Source: Pseudomonas sp. PDM18 (GTDB lineage: Bacteria; Pseudomonadota; Gammaproteobacteria; Pseudomonadales; Pseudomonadaceae). Taken from it: a DNA stretch of 64,000 nucleotides. The stretch spans positions 62,001 through 126,000 of the forward strand of contig NZ_JACVBX010000008.1 in NCBI RefSeq assembly GCF_014852585.1, in the 5' to 3' direction. This document shows, piece after piece, positions 18,532 to 28,485 of this stretch. The notes beneath the pieces are model-generated. The model searched no databases, was not told the DNA's origin, and saw only the letters and a program-made list of their open reading frames with translations. The number at the start of each line of letters is the position of its first letter. The stretch's first letter is position 1. The position numbers and the translations under genes were made by a program.

Positions 18532-18586
18532 GCCCCAGTACATCAGCACCATAACGACAAGAAACTACGTAGTACGGAGAGTTCCA

Positions 18587-21500
18587 GTGCAACACCGGCG
18601 AAAAGTGGTGATCGTCCTTGGCATGCACCGCAGCGGGACCAGTGCGATCACGCGCGGCCTGCTGGCCCTGAATGTCGATCTGGGGGAAAACCTCACCCCG
18701 GCCGTAACGGGCAACAACGACAAGGGGTTCTGGGAAGACCGGGAAGTCGTGGCGATCAATGACCAGCTTCTCGAGCAGCTCGATGCCAGCTGGGACTCCC
18801 TGGCATTGATCGATCCATCTCTGGCCCCCGACCTGCAAGACCGTGCTGTCCAGTACCTCGAAGAACACTTCAGGCGTTCGCCACTGCTTGGGCTCAAGGA
18901 TCCACGTATATCGCGCCTGCTGCCGTTCTGGCAGATCGTGCTGCAGCGTGTCGAGGCAGAGGTCGCCTATGTCATCTGTGTTCGCCACCCGCTCAGCGTT
19001 GCCCAGTCACTCGCCGCCCGTGACGACTTCAGCCTCGCCAAGAGCCTGGGACTTTGGCACCAGCACAGCCTTGATAGCCTGCTGCAGACTGGAAATGCCA
19101 CCCGCACGGTACTCAGTTTCGAAAACCTGATGAGCGACCCTGAGGGCCAGCTCATGCGTCTGGCCCGCCATCTCGATCTTCAGCCCGCGGGGCGTGAGCA
19201 GCTGGATGAGTATCTCCATGATTTTCTGAGTGATCACCTCCAGCACAGCCACCACTTGCCGAACGACCCGGAACTGGCGCGCCGGGCGCCCCGTGACCTT
19301 ATCGAGCTCTATAAACTGCTGGTTGAGCTGGCAGCAGACCGGCGGACACTTGAGGACGGCGATACTCGGCAGCGCATCGAGGCCCTGCAGGCCAACCTCG
19401 GTGCCCAGCGCGACAGCCTGGCGCTGCTGGAAAGCCATGACCGATATGCCAAATCGCGGATAGACGATCTTAGCGGTAAGCTGACAGAGCAGGTGGAGAG
19501 CCTGCGCTACCTCGTCAACGAGCTGGGAACCGCTCAACGGCGCATCAAGAGCCTCGAAGCCGAGTTGGAGGAGCGTCAGCGGGAGCTGGAGGAAAGCCAG
19601 CAGGAGCTCAGGGATAAACATGCCACCATTCAGGAGATCCAGTCCTCGACCTCCTGGATGCTCACCAAGCCCGTACGTTTCACGAGTCGCCTGTTCAGCG
19701 GCAAACACCGCGAAGCGCTGATCAGCCTGCGCAACTATGGCGTCCAGCTCGGTCGCCGCGCCTATTGGCGTCTGCCACAGGGCTACCGTGCCCCCATGCT
19801 GCGCCTGGTGTATCGGCACATGGGTTTCGCTTTCCGCGGCGTGCCGCACTATGAACAATGGCGCAATCTGGGCCGACAATCGCTGGACGCGGGCCTGAGT
19901 GCACCGGAACTGGTGGAGCTGCGCAATGTACCGCCCTGCGATACCCCCGATGGCCGCATCGCCGTTCACCTGCATCTTTTCTACAGCGATCTGGCAGAGG
20001 AGTTCGCCGGGCATCTGAGCAATATTCCTTTCGCCTATGACCTGTTCGTATCAGTCTGCGATGTCCAGGCAGGTACCGTGGCGCAGCGGGTATTCGCACA
20101 GCTGCCACGGTGCGGAGCGCTGTATGTCGAGCAGGTGGAAAATCGCGGACGCGACATTGCACCGTTCTTTTGCACCTTCGGCAGCAAGCTGCGGGAATAC
20201 ACCTACCTGCTGCACGTACACAGCAAGAAGTCGCTGTACAACAATGGTGCAACCCAGGGTTGGCGCGAATACATCTGTAGCGCGCTGCTCGGCGGGCAGG
20301 AACAGGTTCGTTCGATCTTCACTCTGCTAGGCAGCCAAGGCTGCGGCGTCGTCTATCCACAGAACTTTGACGGCCTCCCCTACATGGCCAATACCTGGCT
20401 GGCCAACTCCAGCCGTGGCCGCACCTGGGCGCAGCGCCTCGGATTGACCGAGCAGATGATTCCCAGCGGCTATTTTCACTACCCGGCTGGCAGCATGTTC
20501 TGGGCCCGCAGCGAGGCGCTCGCACCTTTGTTCGATGCCAATCTGCAACTCGACGACTTCGAGGTCGAAGCAGGCCAGCGCGACGGTACGCTCGCCCATT
20601 GCCTGGAGCGCCTGCTGACCCTGAGCAGCCAGGCGCAAGAGCTGCCGATCGCCATCCTGCGTGATCCGCAGGAGCATGCCTGGTCTCCCTGGGGCTTCCA
20701 CCACTACCTGGCGCGCAATCATGAGAGCCTGCGTTGCAGCATTGCCGCTCCCGAGATCAAGGCGGTCGCCTTCGATATCTTCGACACTTTGCTGGTCCGC
20801 CCGCTGGTCAGCGCCGAGACCACCAAGCGACTCATTGCCCAACAGGCTGGAGCCACCCTCGGCAGCATCTATCTGGACTACCGCGCCACCGCCGAAGGCC
20901 GTGCCCGGGAGCGTACGGGACGGGACGTCGGCCTGGATGATATCTACGCCGAATTGCAGCGCCTGACTGGGCTAAACAATGACGAAGTCAGCTACCTGCG
21001 CGAACTGGAAGAAAGAATCGAGCTGGCGAGCGTCAGCGTCCGGCCCGAAGGGCAGGCACTGCTCCAGCAGTCACTGGCACTCGGCAAGCCAGTGCTGCTT
21101 ATCAGCGATATGTTCCTGCCACGCACATGCATCGAGCGGATGCTGCACGATAACGGGATCCATCGCTGGACCGACTTCTACCTGTCCAACGAAGTGGGCG
21201 TGCGCAAGGACCAGGGCGAGCTCTACGAGCACGTACTGCGGGATCGGCAACTGCAACCCAACGAGCTGCTGATGATTGGCGATAACGAGCGCTCGGACTT
21301 CCAGATTCCCGACAACCTGGGCATCCGCACCCTGCATCTGCTACGAGCCACGGAACTGGCGAGGGGCCTGCCCAAGTTCCGCACGCTGCTTGAGGACGTA
21401 CAGCGGCATGACACGCTTGACCATGAGCTGGCAGTAGGCCTGCTGCTACGTCGAAACTTTGCACCAATCACCTACGCCGAAGTGAACGTTCGCGCCCTCA

Positions 21501-22564
21501 CCCAGGACTCGCCCGCACTGCTCGGCTACAACGTACTTGGCCCCATTCTGGCCGGTTTCGTCGACTGGTTGCGCCATTCCGCTGAAAGGGATGGAATCAC
21601 CCAGCTCCATTTCCTCTCGCGCGAAGGCAAACTCCTGAAGGCCGCCTACGACCTCTGGTGCGAAGGCCTGGAGCATTCCCCGGCTGCGCATTATCTGGTC
21701 CTCTCGCGCCGCGCCGTCACCATGGCTCGCCTTGCCTCCCTGGAAGACATCCAGCGCCTCGCCCGCCCGACCTATTTCAGCAACTCCCTGGAGAACTTCC
21801 TCGAGTCTCGCTTCGGCTACGTCCTCACAGCGCAGCGGCGACAGCAGCTCGTCGACGTCGGCCTCTGGCGTTCAGACCAACTCGCGGAAGTCATCGACGG
21901 CGATATCCGCGCGCTGCGCCCGGTTCTGGAAGCCCTGCAGGCAGAGTTGCTGGAGCAGGCTGCCGGTGAGCGCCCGGCAATGATGGCCTACCTGCAGCAG
22001 CAGGGACTGCACGATGCAGCTGAAGACAGTGTGGCGGTTGTCGATGTTGGCTATTCCGGCACCATTCAGGCGCAGCTCACCGGCCTAGTCGAGCGCCCTA
22101 TCCACGGCTACTACCTGATCACCGACCAGGACATCGGTCAGGTCCTGGAGCCGCTAGGTGCACAGGCCCATGGCTGCTTCCTTGATCGAGGCTCCCGCTT
22201 GCAACCTGGTGCTGAACTGTATCGCCAGAGCTTCCAACTGGAGAAGCTGCTCAGCGCCGACGAGACCCAACTGGTCCGCTATATGCTGGACGAAAACGGG
22301 CAAGCCGTTGGCCGCTTCCTGCCGCAAACGGAAGCTGAAGCCTCCGCTTGTTCGACCCGCCAGGCCATCCAGCAGGGCGCGCTGGATTATGTCCGCGATG
22401 CCCGAAACATCCGCGAGCATCTCCACCCCGGACTGCGGCCACCTCGAGAACTTGCCCAGCGGATATGGGCGCTGTTCATCGACCAGCCCAGCCCCGTGGA
22501 AGACGAATTGCTGCAACGCCTGACGCTGGACGATCATTACTGCGGACGCGGCTACGTCAGCTGA
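18587..22564 (+). CDS. Multidomain glycan protein: sulfotransferase-like, coiled coil, RgpF-like, HAD-like
   Basis: This 1325-residue protein starts at GTG 18587, with GGAGA 6 nt upstream. The open frame extends to 18332, inside rmlC, but that part is not credible. Residues 1-240 look like a sulfotransferase: P-loop-like GMHRSGTS (12-19) for the PAPS 5'-phosphate and [14 protein letters not shown] (near 132) for the 3'-phosphate. Residues about 250-350 are Glu/Gln/Leu-rich coiled coil. Residues about 455-700 match rhamnan-synthesis F (RgpF) proteins, with HLHLFYSDL and [11 protein letters not shown]. From 726 a HAD-like domain begins, [13 protein letters not shown], with GDNERSD near 897 and a FLSREGK tail domain from 1009. 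The position between rmlC and cysC suggests rhamnan assembly and sulfation; enzymatic roles are inferred. Confidence 0.85.
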   Translation: MQHRRKVVIVLGMHRSGTSAITRGLLALNVDLGENLTPAVTGNNDKGFWEDREVVAINDQLLEQLDASWDSLALIDPSLAPDLQDRAVQYLEEHFRRSPLLGLKDPRISRLLPFWQIVLQRVEAEVAYVICVRHPLSVAQSLAARDDFSLAKSLGLWHQHSLDSLLQTGNATRTVLSFENLMSDPEGQLMRLARHLDLQPAGREQLDEYLHDFLSDHLQHSHHLPNDPELARRAPRDLIELYKLLVELAADRRTLEDGDTRQRIEALQANLGAQRDSLALLESHDRYAKSRIDDLSGKLTEQVESLRYLVNELGTAQRRIKSLEAELEERQRELEESQQELRDKHATIQEIQSSTSWMLTKPVRFTSRLFSGKHREALISLRNYGVQLGRRAYWRLPQGYRAPMLRLVYRHMGFAFRGVPHYEQWRNLGRQSLDAGLSAPELVELRNVPPCDTPDGRIAVHLHLFYSDLAEEFAGHLSNIPFAYDLFVSVCDVQAGTVAQRVFAQLPRCGALYVEQVENRGRDIAPFFCTFGSKLREYTYLLHVHSKKSLYNNGATQGWREYICSALLGGQEQVRSIFTLLGSQGCGVVYPQNFDGLPYMANTWLANSSRGRTWAQRLGLTEQMIPSGYFHYPAGSMFWARSEALAPLFDANLQLDDFEVEAGQRDGTLAHCLERLLTLSSQAQELPIAILRDPQEHAWSPWGFHHYLARNHESLRCSIAAPEIKAVAFDIFDTLLVRPLVSAETTKRLIAQQAGATLGSIYLDYRATAEGRARERTGRDVGLDDIYAELQRLTGLNNDEVSYLRELEERIELASVSVRPEGQALLQQSLALGKPVLLISDMFLPRTCIERMLHDNGIHRWTDFYLSNEVGVRKDQGELYEHVLRDRQLQPNELLMIGDNERSDFQIPDNLGIRTLHLLRATELARGLPKFRTLLEDVQRHDTLDHELAVGLLLRRNFAPITYAEVNVRALTQDSPALLGYNVLGPILAGFVDWLRHSAERDGITQLHFLSREGKLLKAAYDLWCEGLEHSPAAHYLVLSRRAVTMARLASLEDIQRLARPTYFSNSLENFLESRFGYVLTAQRRQQLVDVGLWRSDQLAEVIDGDIRALRPVLEALQAELLEQAAGERPAMMAYLQQQGLHDAAEDSVAVVDVGYSGTIQAQLTGLVERPIHGYYLITDQDIGQVLEPLGAQAHGCFLDRGSRLQPGAELYRQSFQLEKLLSADETQLVRYMLDENGQAVGRFLPQTEAEASACSTRQAIQQGALDYVRDARNIREHLHPGLRPPRELAQRIWALFIDQPSPVEDELLQRLTLDDHYCGRGYVS

Positions 22565-22592
22565 TCCGCTTGCTGAACACAGGAATCACGTG

Positions 22593-23195
22593 ATGACAAC
22601 AGATCACAATATTCGCTGGCACACTGGCCGCCTGAGCGCCGACGAGCGCGCGACTCGCATGCGCCAGCAGCCAGCGACCCTATGGCTCACCGGGCTCAGC
22701 GGCTCTGGCAAGTCGACCCTGGCCTTCGCCCTGGAATACGCCCTTCATGAACTGGGCTACTCCGCCGTGGTGCTCGACGGCGACAACGTCCGCCACGGCC
22801 TGTGCAAGGACTTGGGCTTCAGCCACGAGGACCGCACCGAGAATATCCGCCGCGTAGCCGAAGTGGCCAATTTGATGAACGATGCCGGACTGATAGTCAT
22901 CACCTCGTTCATCTCACCCTTCCGCCAGGACCGCGAGCAGGCGCGCCAGATCATCGGCGAGGAGCGCTTCCGCGAGATCCACCTGAGCACCGACCTGAGT
23001 GTCTGCGAAGAGCGCGACCCCAAGGGCCTGTACAAGAAGGCACGCGCCGGCAAACTGCCAGACTTCACCGGTATCGGATCCCCTTACGAGGAGCCGCTGC
23101 AACCTTTCGAGAGCATCGACACCGACCGCCTCAGCCTCGAGGAAAGCGTGGCGCGCCTGATGAAACTGCTGCAACTGCAGCCCATCGAGCGCTGA
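22593..23195 (+). CDS. cysC: Adenylylsulfate (APS) kinase
   Basis: This 200-residue kinase phosphorylates APS to PAPS, the universal sulfuryl donor. It has the P-loop [11 protein letters not shown] (about 33-43), [41 protein letters not shown] and [18 protein letters not shown], all diagnostic for CysC. A GTG one codon earlier (22590) could also start it; AGGA lies at 22581-22584. It is a stand-alone kinase, whereas in Pseudomonas the assimilatory APS kinase is usually fused to CysN. A dedicated copy 28 nt after the sulfotransferase-like gene fits a local PAPS supply for sulfation. Confidence 0.96.
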   Translation: MTTDHNIRWHTGRLSADERATRMRQQPATLWLTGLSGSGKSTLAFALEYALHELGYSAVVLDGDNVRHGLCKDLGFSHEDRTENIRRVAEVANLMNDAGLIVITSFISPFRQDREQARQIIGEERFREIHLSTDLSVCEERDPKGLYKKARAGKLPDFTGIGSPYEEPLQPFESIDTDRLSLEESVARLMKLLQLQPIER

Positions 23196-23231
23196 TCGGT
23201 GTAGCATCGGCGGCGGAAACAACCGCATGCG

Positions 23232-25043
23232 ATGTCCGCCGCCTTGAACCAACACCTGACCCGCTGGCAATCGCTGGCCCTGCTGGCGCTCCTGCTCGCT
23301 CCTCTGCTCTGGCCGCTGCACTTCTTCGCCGAGCGCTACTACAGCGAGCAACTGGCCGAGCAGAATCAGCAGACTCTCGACCTCTACGTCGCCAATCTGC
23401 TGGGCACTCTGCGCCGTTACGAGGACCTGCCGCCGATCCTCGGTGAGCTGCCGACCCTGCGCGCCGCGTTGCAAGCGCCGGAAAGCCTGACGGCACAGAA
23501 CGCCGCCAACCTGGAGCTGCAGCGCATTCGCGGGCGCACCGGGGCGGACGTCATCTACCTGATCCAGGCGGACGGCATGACGCACGCCGCCTCCAACTGG
23601 GATCAGCCAGACAGCTTCGTCGGCCGCAACTTCGCCTTCCGCCCCTACTACAAAGAAGCGACACAAGGAAGACAAGGGCGCTTCTTCGGCCTGGGCACGA
23701 CCTCCAAACGCCGCGGCTACTATTTCGCTAGCGACGTACGTGACGGCGGCAAATTGCTTGGCGTGCTGGTAGTGAAGGTCGACCTCGAACACATGGAGCA
23801 GCTATGGGGCAATACGCCAGAGCAATTGCTGGTCATGGACTCCAACGGCGTCGTCATCCTCTCTTCCAGCAACGCCTGGCGCTTCCACACCGGCAAGGAA
23901 CTCTCACCTGCCAAGCAACGCGAGATCGCCGAGAATATTCCCTACCCGGTGCTGCACCCGGCGCCGCTGAAGATCGACCAACGCCGCTGGATCAGCCAGA
24001 GCCGTCACCTGCCGGAGACTGGCTGGACTGTCAGCATCTACACCCCCCGCACTCAGGTCGACGCGCCGGTACGCAGCGTCGTTCTGATCGGCGCGGCCAC
24101 CCTGATCGCACTCCTTCTGCTGCTGTCGCTGCTGACCATCAGTCGCCGCCATTACCTTGAGCGCATCGCCCTGGAGGCCCAAGCCAAGCACGAACTGGAA
24201 CTGCGTGTGCAGGAGCGGACACAGGAGCTGGAGGACGCCAACACGCGGTTGCAGGAGGAAGTCAGCAATCGCGAGCAGGCGCAGCGCGAGTTGATGCATG
24301 CCCAGGACGAGGTGGTGCAGGCCGGCAAGCTGACAGCCCTGGGCACCATGTCCGCCAGCATCAGCCATGAGCTCAACCAGCCACTGGCGGCGATCCGCAG
24401 CTACGCCGACAACGCCCGCGTACTGCTCGACCACGAGCGCTACAGCGACGCCCGCAGCAACCTCGAGCAGATCGGCGAACTGACCGGGCGTATGGCTTCG
24501 ATCATCGGCCACCTCAAGGCCTACGCCCGCGGCGCCCGCCGGGCGCCGGAGAACGTGGCGTTGCAGCCGGCGATCAATGACGTTCTGGCCCTGGTCGCCC
24601 AGCGCCGCCAGGCGATGAACGTGGAGCTGCTGCGCGACCTGCCGGATGCGGCGATCTGGGTGCAGGCCGGCGAGACGCGACTGCGGCAGATTCTCTCCAA
24701 CCTGATCTCCAACGCCCTCGACGCCCTGACCGAGAAGGGCCTGCCAAGGCGCATCTGGCTGACCACCGAGCAGGCGCCCGAGCGCATCATCCTGTCGCTG
24801 CGCGACAACGGTCCCGGCTTCTCCGAAGAGGCCCTGGCCCATGCTCGCGAGCCCTTCTTCACCACCAAGACCAGCGCGAAAGGCCTGGGTCTGGGGCTGG
24901 CCATCTGCGACACCCTGCTGCGCACGCTCGGCGGACATCTTGAATTGGGCAATCACCCCGAGGGCGGCGCTCTCGTACAATTGCACCTGTTGCCGGGTAT
25001 TCCCGGCGTGACCCTGACGCCGCAAGAGGAAACCCGCGCATGA
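23232..25043 (+). CDS. dctB: C4-dicarboxylate sensor histidine kinase DctB-like
   Basis: This 603-residue membrane kinase has an N-terminal membrane segment (about 13-33), a periplasmic sensor domain of roughly 250 residues (with VIYLIQADGMTHAASNWDQP and a double-PAS/Cache-like pattern) and a second membrane segment near 285-305. A coiled-coil linker follows, with the H-box ISHELNQPLAAIRSYADNA (phospho-His 379). The ATP-binding domain includes QILSNLISNALDAL and GLGLGLAI. It overlaps the response-regulator gene by ATGA. In P. aeruginosa DctB senses C4-dicarboxylates and controls dctA and dctPQM. Position after the rml genes supports the name, though MifS-type kinases look similar. Confidence 0.88.
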   Translation: MSAALNQHLTRWQSLALLALLLAPLLWPLHFFAERYYSEQLAEQNQQTLDLYVANLLGTLRRYEDLPPILGELPTLRAALQAPESLTAQNAANLELQRIRGRTGADVIYLIQADGMTHAASNWDQPDSFVGRNFAFRPYYKEATQGRQGRFFGLGTTSKRRGYYFASDVRDGGKLLGVLVVKVDLEHMEQLWGNTPEQLLVMDSNGVVILSSSNAWRFHTGKELSPAKQREIAENIPYPVLHPAPLKIDQRRWISQSRHLPETGWTVSIYTPRTQVDAPVRSVVLIGAATLIALLLLLSLLTISRRHYLERIALEAQAKHELELRVQERTQELEDANTRLQEEVSNREQAQRELMHAQDEVVQAGKLTALGTMSASISHELNQPLAAIRSYADNARVLLDHERYSDARSNLEQIGELTGRMASIIGHLKAYARGARRAPENVALQPAINDVLALVAQRRQAMNVELLRDLPDAAIWVQAGETRLRQILSNLISNALDALTEKGLPRRIWLTTEQAPERIILSLRDNGPGFSEEALAHAREPFFTTKTSAKGLGLGLAICDTLLRTLGGHLELGNHPEGGALVQLHLLPGIPGVTLTPQEETRA

Positions 25044-26434
25044 GTTCGGTCGAGCCATTCGACGCCACTACCCAGGTCGTGCTGGTCGATGACGACCCGC
25101 ACCTGCGCCAGGCGCTCTGCCAGACCCTCGATCTTGCCGGCTTCAAGGTGGTCGCCCTGGGCGATGCGCGTCAGATCGACCCGCAGCAGGCGCGCGACTG
25201 GCCGGGAGTAATCGTCAGCGACATTCGTATGCCGGGCATCGATGGCCTGCAGCTGCTGGAACAACTGCACACGCAGGACTCCGAGTTGCCGGTGATCCTG
25301 GTGACCGGCCACGGCGACGTCCCATTGGCGGTCAAAGCCATGCGCTCGGGCGCCTACGACTTCCTCGAAAAGCCCTTCCCCAGCGATGCCCTGCTGGACA
25401 GTGTGCGCCGAGCGCTCGACGTGCGCCGGCTGGTGCTGGAAAACCGCAGTCTGCGCCTGGCCCTGACCGAACAGAAGGAAGTGCGTGGCCGGCTGGTCGG
25501 CCAGTCCGCACCGATGCAGCGCCTGCAACAGCAGGTCGCGTCGCTCGCGGCGATCCAGGCGGACGTGCTGGTCCTCGGCGAAACCGGCTCGGGCAAGGAA
25601 GTCGTCGCCCGCGCCCTGCATGACCTGTCGAGCCGCCGCAACGGTCCCTTCGTCGCCATCAACGCCGGCGCGCTGGCTGAGTCAGTGGTGGAAAGCGAGC
25701 TGTTCGGCCACGAGCAGGGCGCCTTCACCGGCGCGCAGAAGCGCCGCATCGGCAAGTTCGAGTTCGCCAACGGCGGTACGCTGTTCCTCGACGAGATCGA
25801 GAGCATGAGCCTGGACGTCCAGGTGAAGCTGCTGCGCCTGCTGCAGGAGCGCACCGTCGAGCGTCTGGGCTCCAACCAGCTCATTCCGCTGGATATCCGC
25901 ATCATCGCGGCGACCAAGGAAGACCTGCGCCTGGCCTCCGATGAAGGCCGCTTCCGTGCCGACCTCTACTACCGCCTGAATGTCGCCAGCCTGCGCATTC
26001 CACCCTTGCGCGAGCGGGGTGACGACATCCTGCTGCTGTTCCAGCACTTTGCCGAACGCGGCGCGCAGCGCCATGGCCTGAACGTCCGGCCGCTGGACTC
26101 GGGGCAGCGGGCACAACTACTGGCACACGGCTGGCCGGGTAATGTCCGCGAACTGCAGAACGCCGCGGAGCGCTATGCCCTCGGCCTGGATCTGGGGCTG
26201 GACGACAGCCACGGGAAGGCCACGGCGGCCACTCCCGGCGCCGGTCTGAACGAACAGGTGGAATCCTTCGAGCGCTCACTGATTGCCGCCGAGATGAGCC
26301 GGCCGCACAACTCCCTACGCAGCCTCGCCGAGGCGCTGGGCGTACCGCGTAAAACGCTGCACGACAAATTGCGCAAACACGGCCTTCTGTTCTCCGGCAG
26401 TGGCGGAAATTCCGCCGACGATGTCGACATCTGA
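25040..26434 (+). CDS. dctD: Sigma-54-dependent response regulator DctD-like
   Basis: This 464-residue NtrC-family activator has a receiver domain with phospho-acceptor Asp61 in VSDIRMPGIDG, an AAA+ domain with Walker A GETGSGKE (180-187), the sigma-54 contact loop GAFTGA and Walker B GGTLFLDEIES. It ends in a Fis-type helix-turn-helix (SLRSLAEALGVPRKTLHDKL). It pairs with the kinase immediately upstream. In PAO1 the regulated dctPQM transporter genes follow; here the next gene is arcD after 586 non-coding bases. Targets must therefore lie elsewhere, such as dctA. Confidence 0.9.
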   Translation: MSSVEPFDATTQVVLVDDDPHLRQALCQTLDLAGFKVVALGDARQIDPQQARDWPGVIVSDIRMPGIDGLQLLEQLHTQDSELPVILVTGHGDVPLAVKAMRSGAYDFLEKPFPSDALLDSVRRALDVRRLVLENRSLRLALTEQKEVRGRLVGQSAPMQRLQQQVASLAAIQADVLVLGETGSGKEVVARALHDLSSRRNGPFVAINAGALAESVVESELFGHEQGAFTGAQKRRIGKFEFANGGTLFLDEIESMSLDVQVKLLRLLQERTVERLGSNQLIPLDIRIIAATKEDLRLASDEGRFRADLYYRLNVASLRIPPLRERGDDILLLFQHFAERGAQRHGLNVRPLDSGQRAQLLAHGWPGNVRELQNAAERYALGLDLGLDDSHGKATAATPGAGLNEQVESFERSLIAAEMSRPHNSLRSLAEALGVPRKTLHDKLRKHGLLFSGSGGNSADDVDI

Positions 26435-26941
26435 GCAGAAATCCGCCGATGGATTCGACTGCGACCAAGGGCGAACAGCGCCACAGAGCGCTCTGACGTA
26501 ACCTCCAGCCCTGGCACACACCTTGCTCTGCGACACAGGTGCGATTGCCTCGTGCATCCCACTTCGCGACGTGCCCGCCACGTCGCGCCCGCCGGGCCAC
26601 GAACCCGACGGTGTCCTTCGGGCTTCTTGCCATCTCGCGTCTTCGATTCGACAGGCGCATCGCCGGGTGCAGTGATCCTGCCCCGGCCAATTTCCCCCTC
26701 TCGCATCTTCGCTCAGGACTTTCCTACACAGCGGTCCTGCGCCTCTCTGCACCTGCGAATCAAGCGCAACAGCGCGCCCCGCGTGGGCCTGCGAAATCGA
26801 CTGCCATTCCGTGGTCATGAAATCGCGCTCAAATCTTCACGAAATCCCCTCTAAATCGGGCGCTAATGCAAAACCTCTCCTATGGTTTATGCGGGGTGGG
26901 CAGAGCAGGAAGTACTGCCCAATACATTGGATAGCAAGCTA

Positions 26942-26955
26942 TTGACCTGAATCAG
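26942..26955 (+). promoter_or_regulatory. ANR (FNR-type) binding site of the arcDABC promoter
   Basis: TTGAC-CTGA-ATCAG matches the ANR/FNR half-site pattern TTGAC-N4-ATCAA with one difference at the last base. Its centre (26948.5) is 41.5 bases before position 26990. A -10-like TAAATA lies at 26979-26984, so a start near 26990 gives the classic class II spacing. The arginine deiminase operon of P. aeruginosa is known to be switched on by ANR at low oxygen. Confidence 0.85.
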
Positions 26956-26978
26956 GAGTGCCCCGCCTAGACGGGCGC

Positions 26979-26984
26979 TAAATA
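26979..26984 (+). promoter_or_regulatory. Putative -10 element of the arcD promoter
   Basis: TAAATA lies 23 bases after the ANR box and about 37 bases before the arcD ATG. There is no good -35 hexamer at the usual distance, as expected for a class II activator-dependent promoter in which ANR covers that region. Confidence 0.55.
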
Positions 26985-27020
26985 GCCTCACTCTCCAACT
27001 TCCTATAGGGAGATTCTTAA

Positions 27021-28469
27021 ATGTCGCAAGAAAGCAGCCAAAAACTGAAGCTAGGCGCTTTGACGGCTCTTGTTGTCGGCTCGATGATCGGCGGGGGCAT
27101 CTTCTCCCTGCCGCAAAACATGGCCGCCAGCGCTGACGTCGGCGCTATCCTCATCGGCTGGGCCATTACCGCGGTCGGCATGCTGACCCTGGCATTCGTC
27201 TTCCAGACCCTGGCCAACCGCAAACCCCAACTCGACGGCGGTGTGTACGCCTACGCCAAGGCCGGTTTCGGTGACTACATGGGCTTCTCTTCAGCCTGGG
27301 GTTACTGGATCAGCGCCTGGCTCGGCAACGTCGGTTACTTCCTTCTTCTGTTCAGCACCCTGGGCTACTTCTTCCCGATCTTCGGCAAGGGCGACACCGT
27401 CGCGGCAATCATCTGCGCGTCCGTGCTGCTGTGGGCCCTGCACTTCCTGGTGCTGCGCGGGATCAAGGAAGCGGCTTTCATCAACACCGTCACAACGGTG
27501 GCGAAGATCGTTCCGCTGTTCCTGTTCATCCTGATCTGCCTGTTCGCCTTCAAGCTGGACATCTTCACCGCGGACATCTGGGGCAAGAGCAACCCTGACC
27601 TGGGCAGCGTGATGAACCAGGTGCGCAACATGATGCTGGTCACCGTGTGGGTGTTCATCGGCATCGAAGGCGCTAGCATCTTCTCCTCCCGTGCGGAAAA
27701 ACGTTCGGACGTCGGTAAGGCCACCGTGATCGGCTTCATCACCGTCCTGTTGCTGCTGGTGCTGGTGAACGTGCTGTCCATGGGCGTGATGACCCAGCCG
27801 GAACTGGCCAAGCTGCAGAACCCGTCGATGGCGCTGGTGCTGGAGCATGTGGTCGGTCACTGGGGCGCTGTCCTGATCAGCGTCGGCCTGCTGATCTCCC
27901 TGCTGGGTGCCCTGCTCTCCTGGGTACTGCTGTGCGCCGAGATCATGTTTGCCGCCGCCAAGGACCACACCATGCCGGAGTTCCTCCGCAAGGAGAACGC
28001 CAACCAGGTGCCGGCCAATGCTCTCTGGCTGACCAACATCTGCGTACAGGTCTTCCTGGTGATCACCTTCTTCACCTCGGGTGACCCGAACGGCATGGAC
28101 CCGTACACCAAGATGCTGCTGCTGGCGACCTCGATGATCCTGGTCCCGTACTTCTGGTCTGCCGCCTACGGCCTGCTGCTGGCAGTCAAGGGCGAGACCT
28201 ACGAGAACGATCCGGGCGAGCGCAGCAAAGACCTGATCATTGCCGGCATCTCGGTTCTCTACGCAGTGTGGCTGATCTACGCAGGCGGCCTGAAGTACCT
28301 GCTGCTGTCGGCGCTGCTGTACGCGCCCGGCGTCATCCTCTTCGCCAAAGCGAAACATGAAGTGGGTCAACCCATCTTCACCAATGTCGAGAAGCTCATC
28401 TTCGCGGTTGTCGTGATCGGTGCACTGATCGCGGCCTATGGCCTCTACGACGGCTTCCTCACTCTGTAA
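27021..28469 (+). CDS. arcD: Arginine/ornithine antiporter
   Basis: This 482-residue APC-superfamily transporter exchanges extracellular arginine for intracellular ornithine, feeding the deiminase pathway. About 12-13 hydrophobic segments are visible, with the N-terminal [22 protein letters not shown] motif and [17 protein letters not shown], typical for the basic amino acid/antiporter family. GGGAG lies about 8 nt before the ATG. It is the first gene of the arcDABC operon and is followed by arcA after 16 nt. The gene order and the ANR site upstream match P. aeruginosa. Confidence 0.97.
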   Translation: MSQESSQKLKLGALTALVVGSMIGGGIFSLPQNMAASADVGAILIGWAITAVGMLTLAFVFQTLANRKPQLDGGVYAYAKAGFGDYMGFSSAWGYWISAWLGNVGYFLLLFSTLGYFFPIFGKGDTVAAIICASVLLWALHFLVLRGIKEAAFINTVTTVAKIVPLFLFILICLFAFKLDIFTADIWGKSNPDLGSVMNQVRNMMLVTVWVFIGIEGASIFSSRAEKRSDVGKATVIGFITVLLLLVLVNVLSMGVMTQPELAKLQNPSMALVLEHVVGHWGAVLISVGLLISLLGALLSWVLLCAEIMFAAAKDHTMPEFLRKENANQVPANALWLTNICVQVFLVITFFTSGDPNGMDPYTKMLLLATSMILVPYFWSAAYGLLLAVKGETYENDPGERSKDLIIAGISVLYAVWLIYAGGLKYLLLSALLYAPGVILFAKAKHEVGQPIFTNVEKLIFAVVVIGALIAAYGLYDGFLTL

Positions 28470-28485
28470 CTCCTGGAGACATCTC

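Larger units (their letters stand above)
26435..27020. other. 586-base non-coding gap between dctD and arcD
   Basis: No convincing gene lies here: the short open frames have arginine/proline/serine-rich products with no start signals. The gap contains the arcDABC promoter region at its right end (ANR box 26942-26955), and a modest inverted repeat GGGCAG ... CTGCCC (26898-26920) about 22 bases before that box. No Rho-independent terminator is obvious after dctD. In PAO1 I recall dctPQM at this spot, so the gap may mark their deletion. Confidence 0.6.

Noticed and set aside
18332-18586. Longer N terminus of the 1325-residue protein (from 18332)
   Set aside because: That stretch lies in rmlC in another frame, and its product is Ser/Arg/Thr-rich. 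GTG 18587 has a GGAGA ribosome site and starts just before the P-loop.
22590-23195. CysC as part of the general sulfate-assimilation pathway
   Set aside because: No cysD, cysN or cysH is near, and the gene is in a glycan cluster; Pseudomonas normally has a CysN-CysC fusion for assimilation. This remains an inference until the genome is searched.
26539-26820. A 93-codon frame between dctD and arcD
   Set aside because: Arg/Ala/Ser/Pro-rich, with overlapping competitors in other frames, no ribosome site and no motif. I consider the gap non-coding.
27022-27043. TGTCGC motif at the arcD start as an ArgR half-site (TGTCGC-N8-AA)
   Set aside because: The bases 8 after TGTCGC are not AA, and the match lies inside the coding start, downstream of the promoter. 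It does not support an ArgR site.
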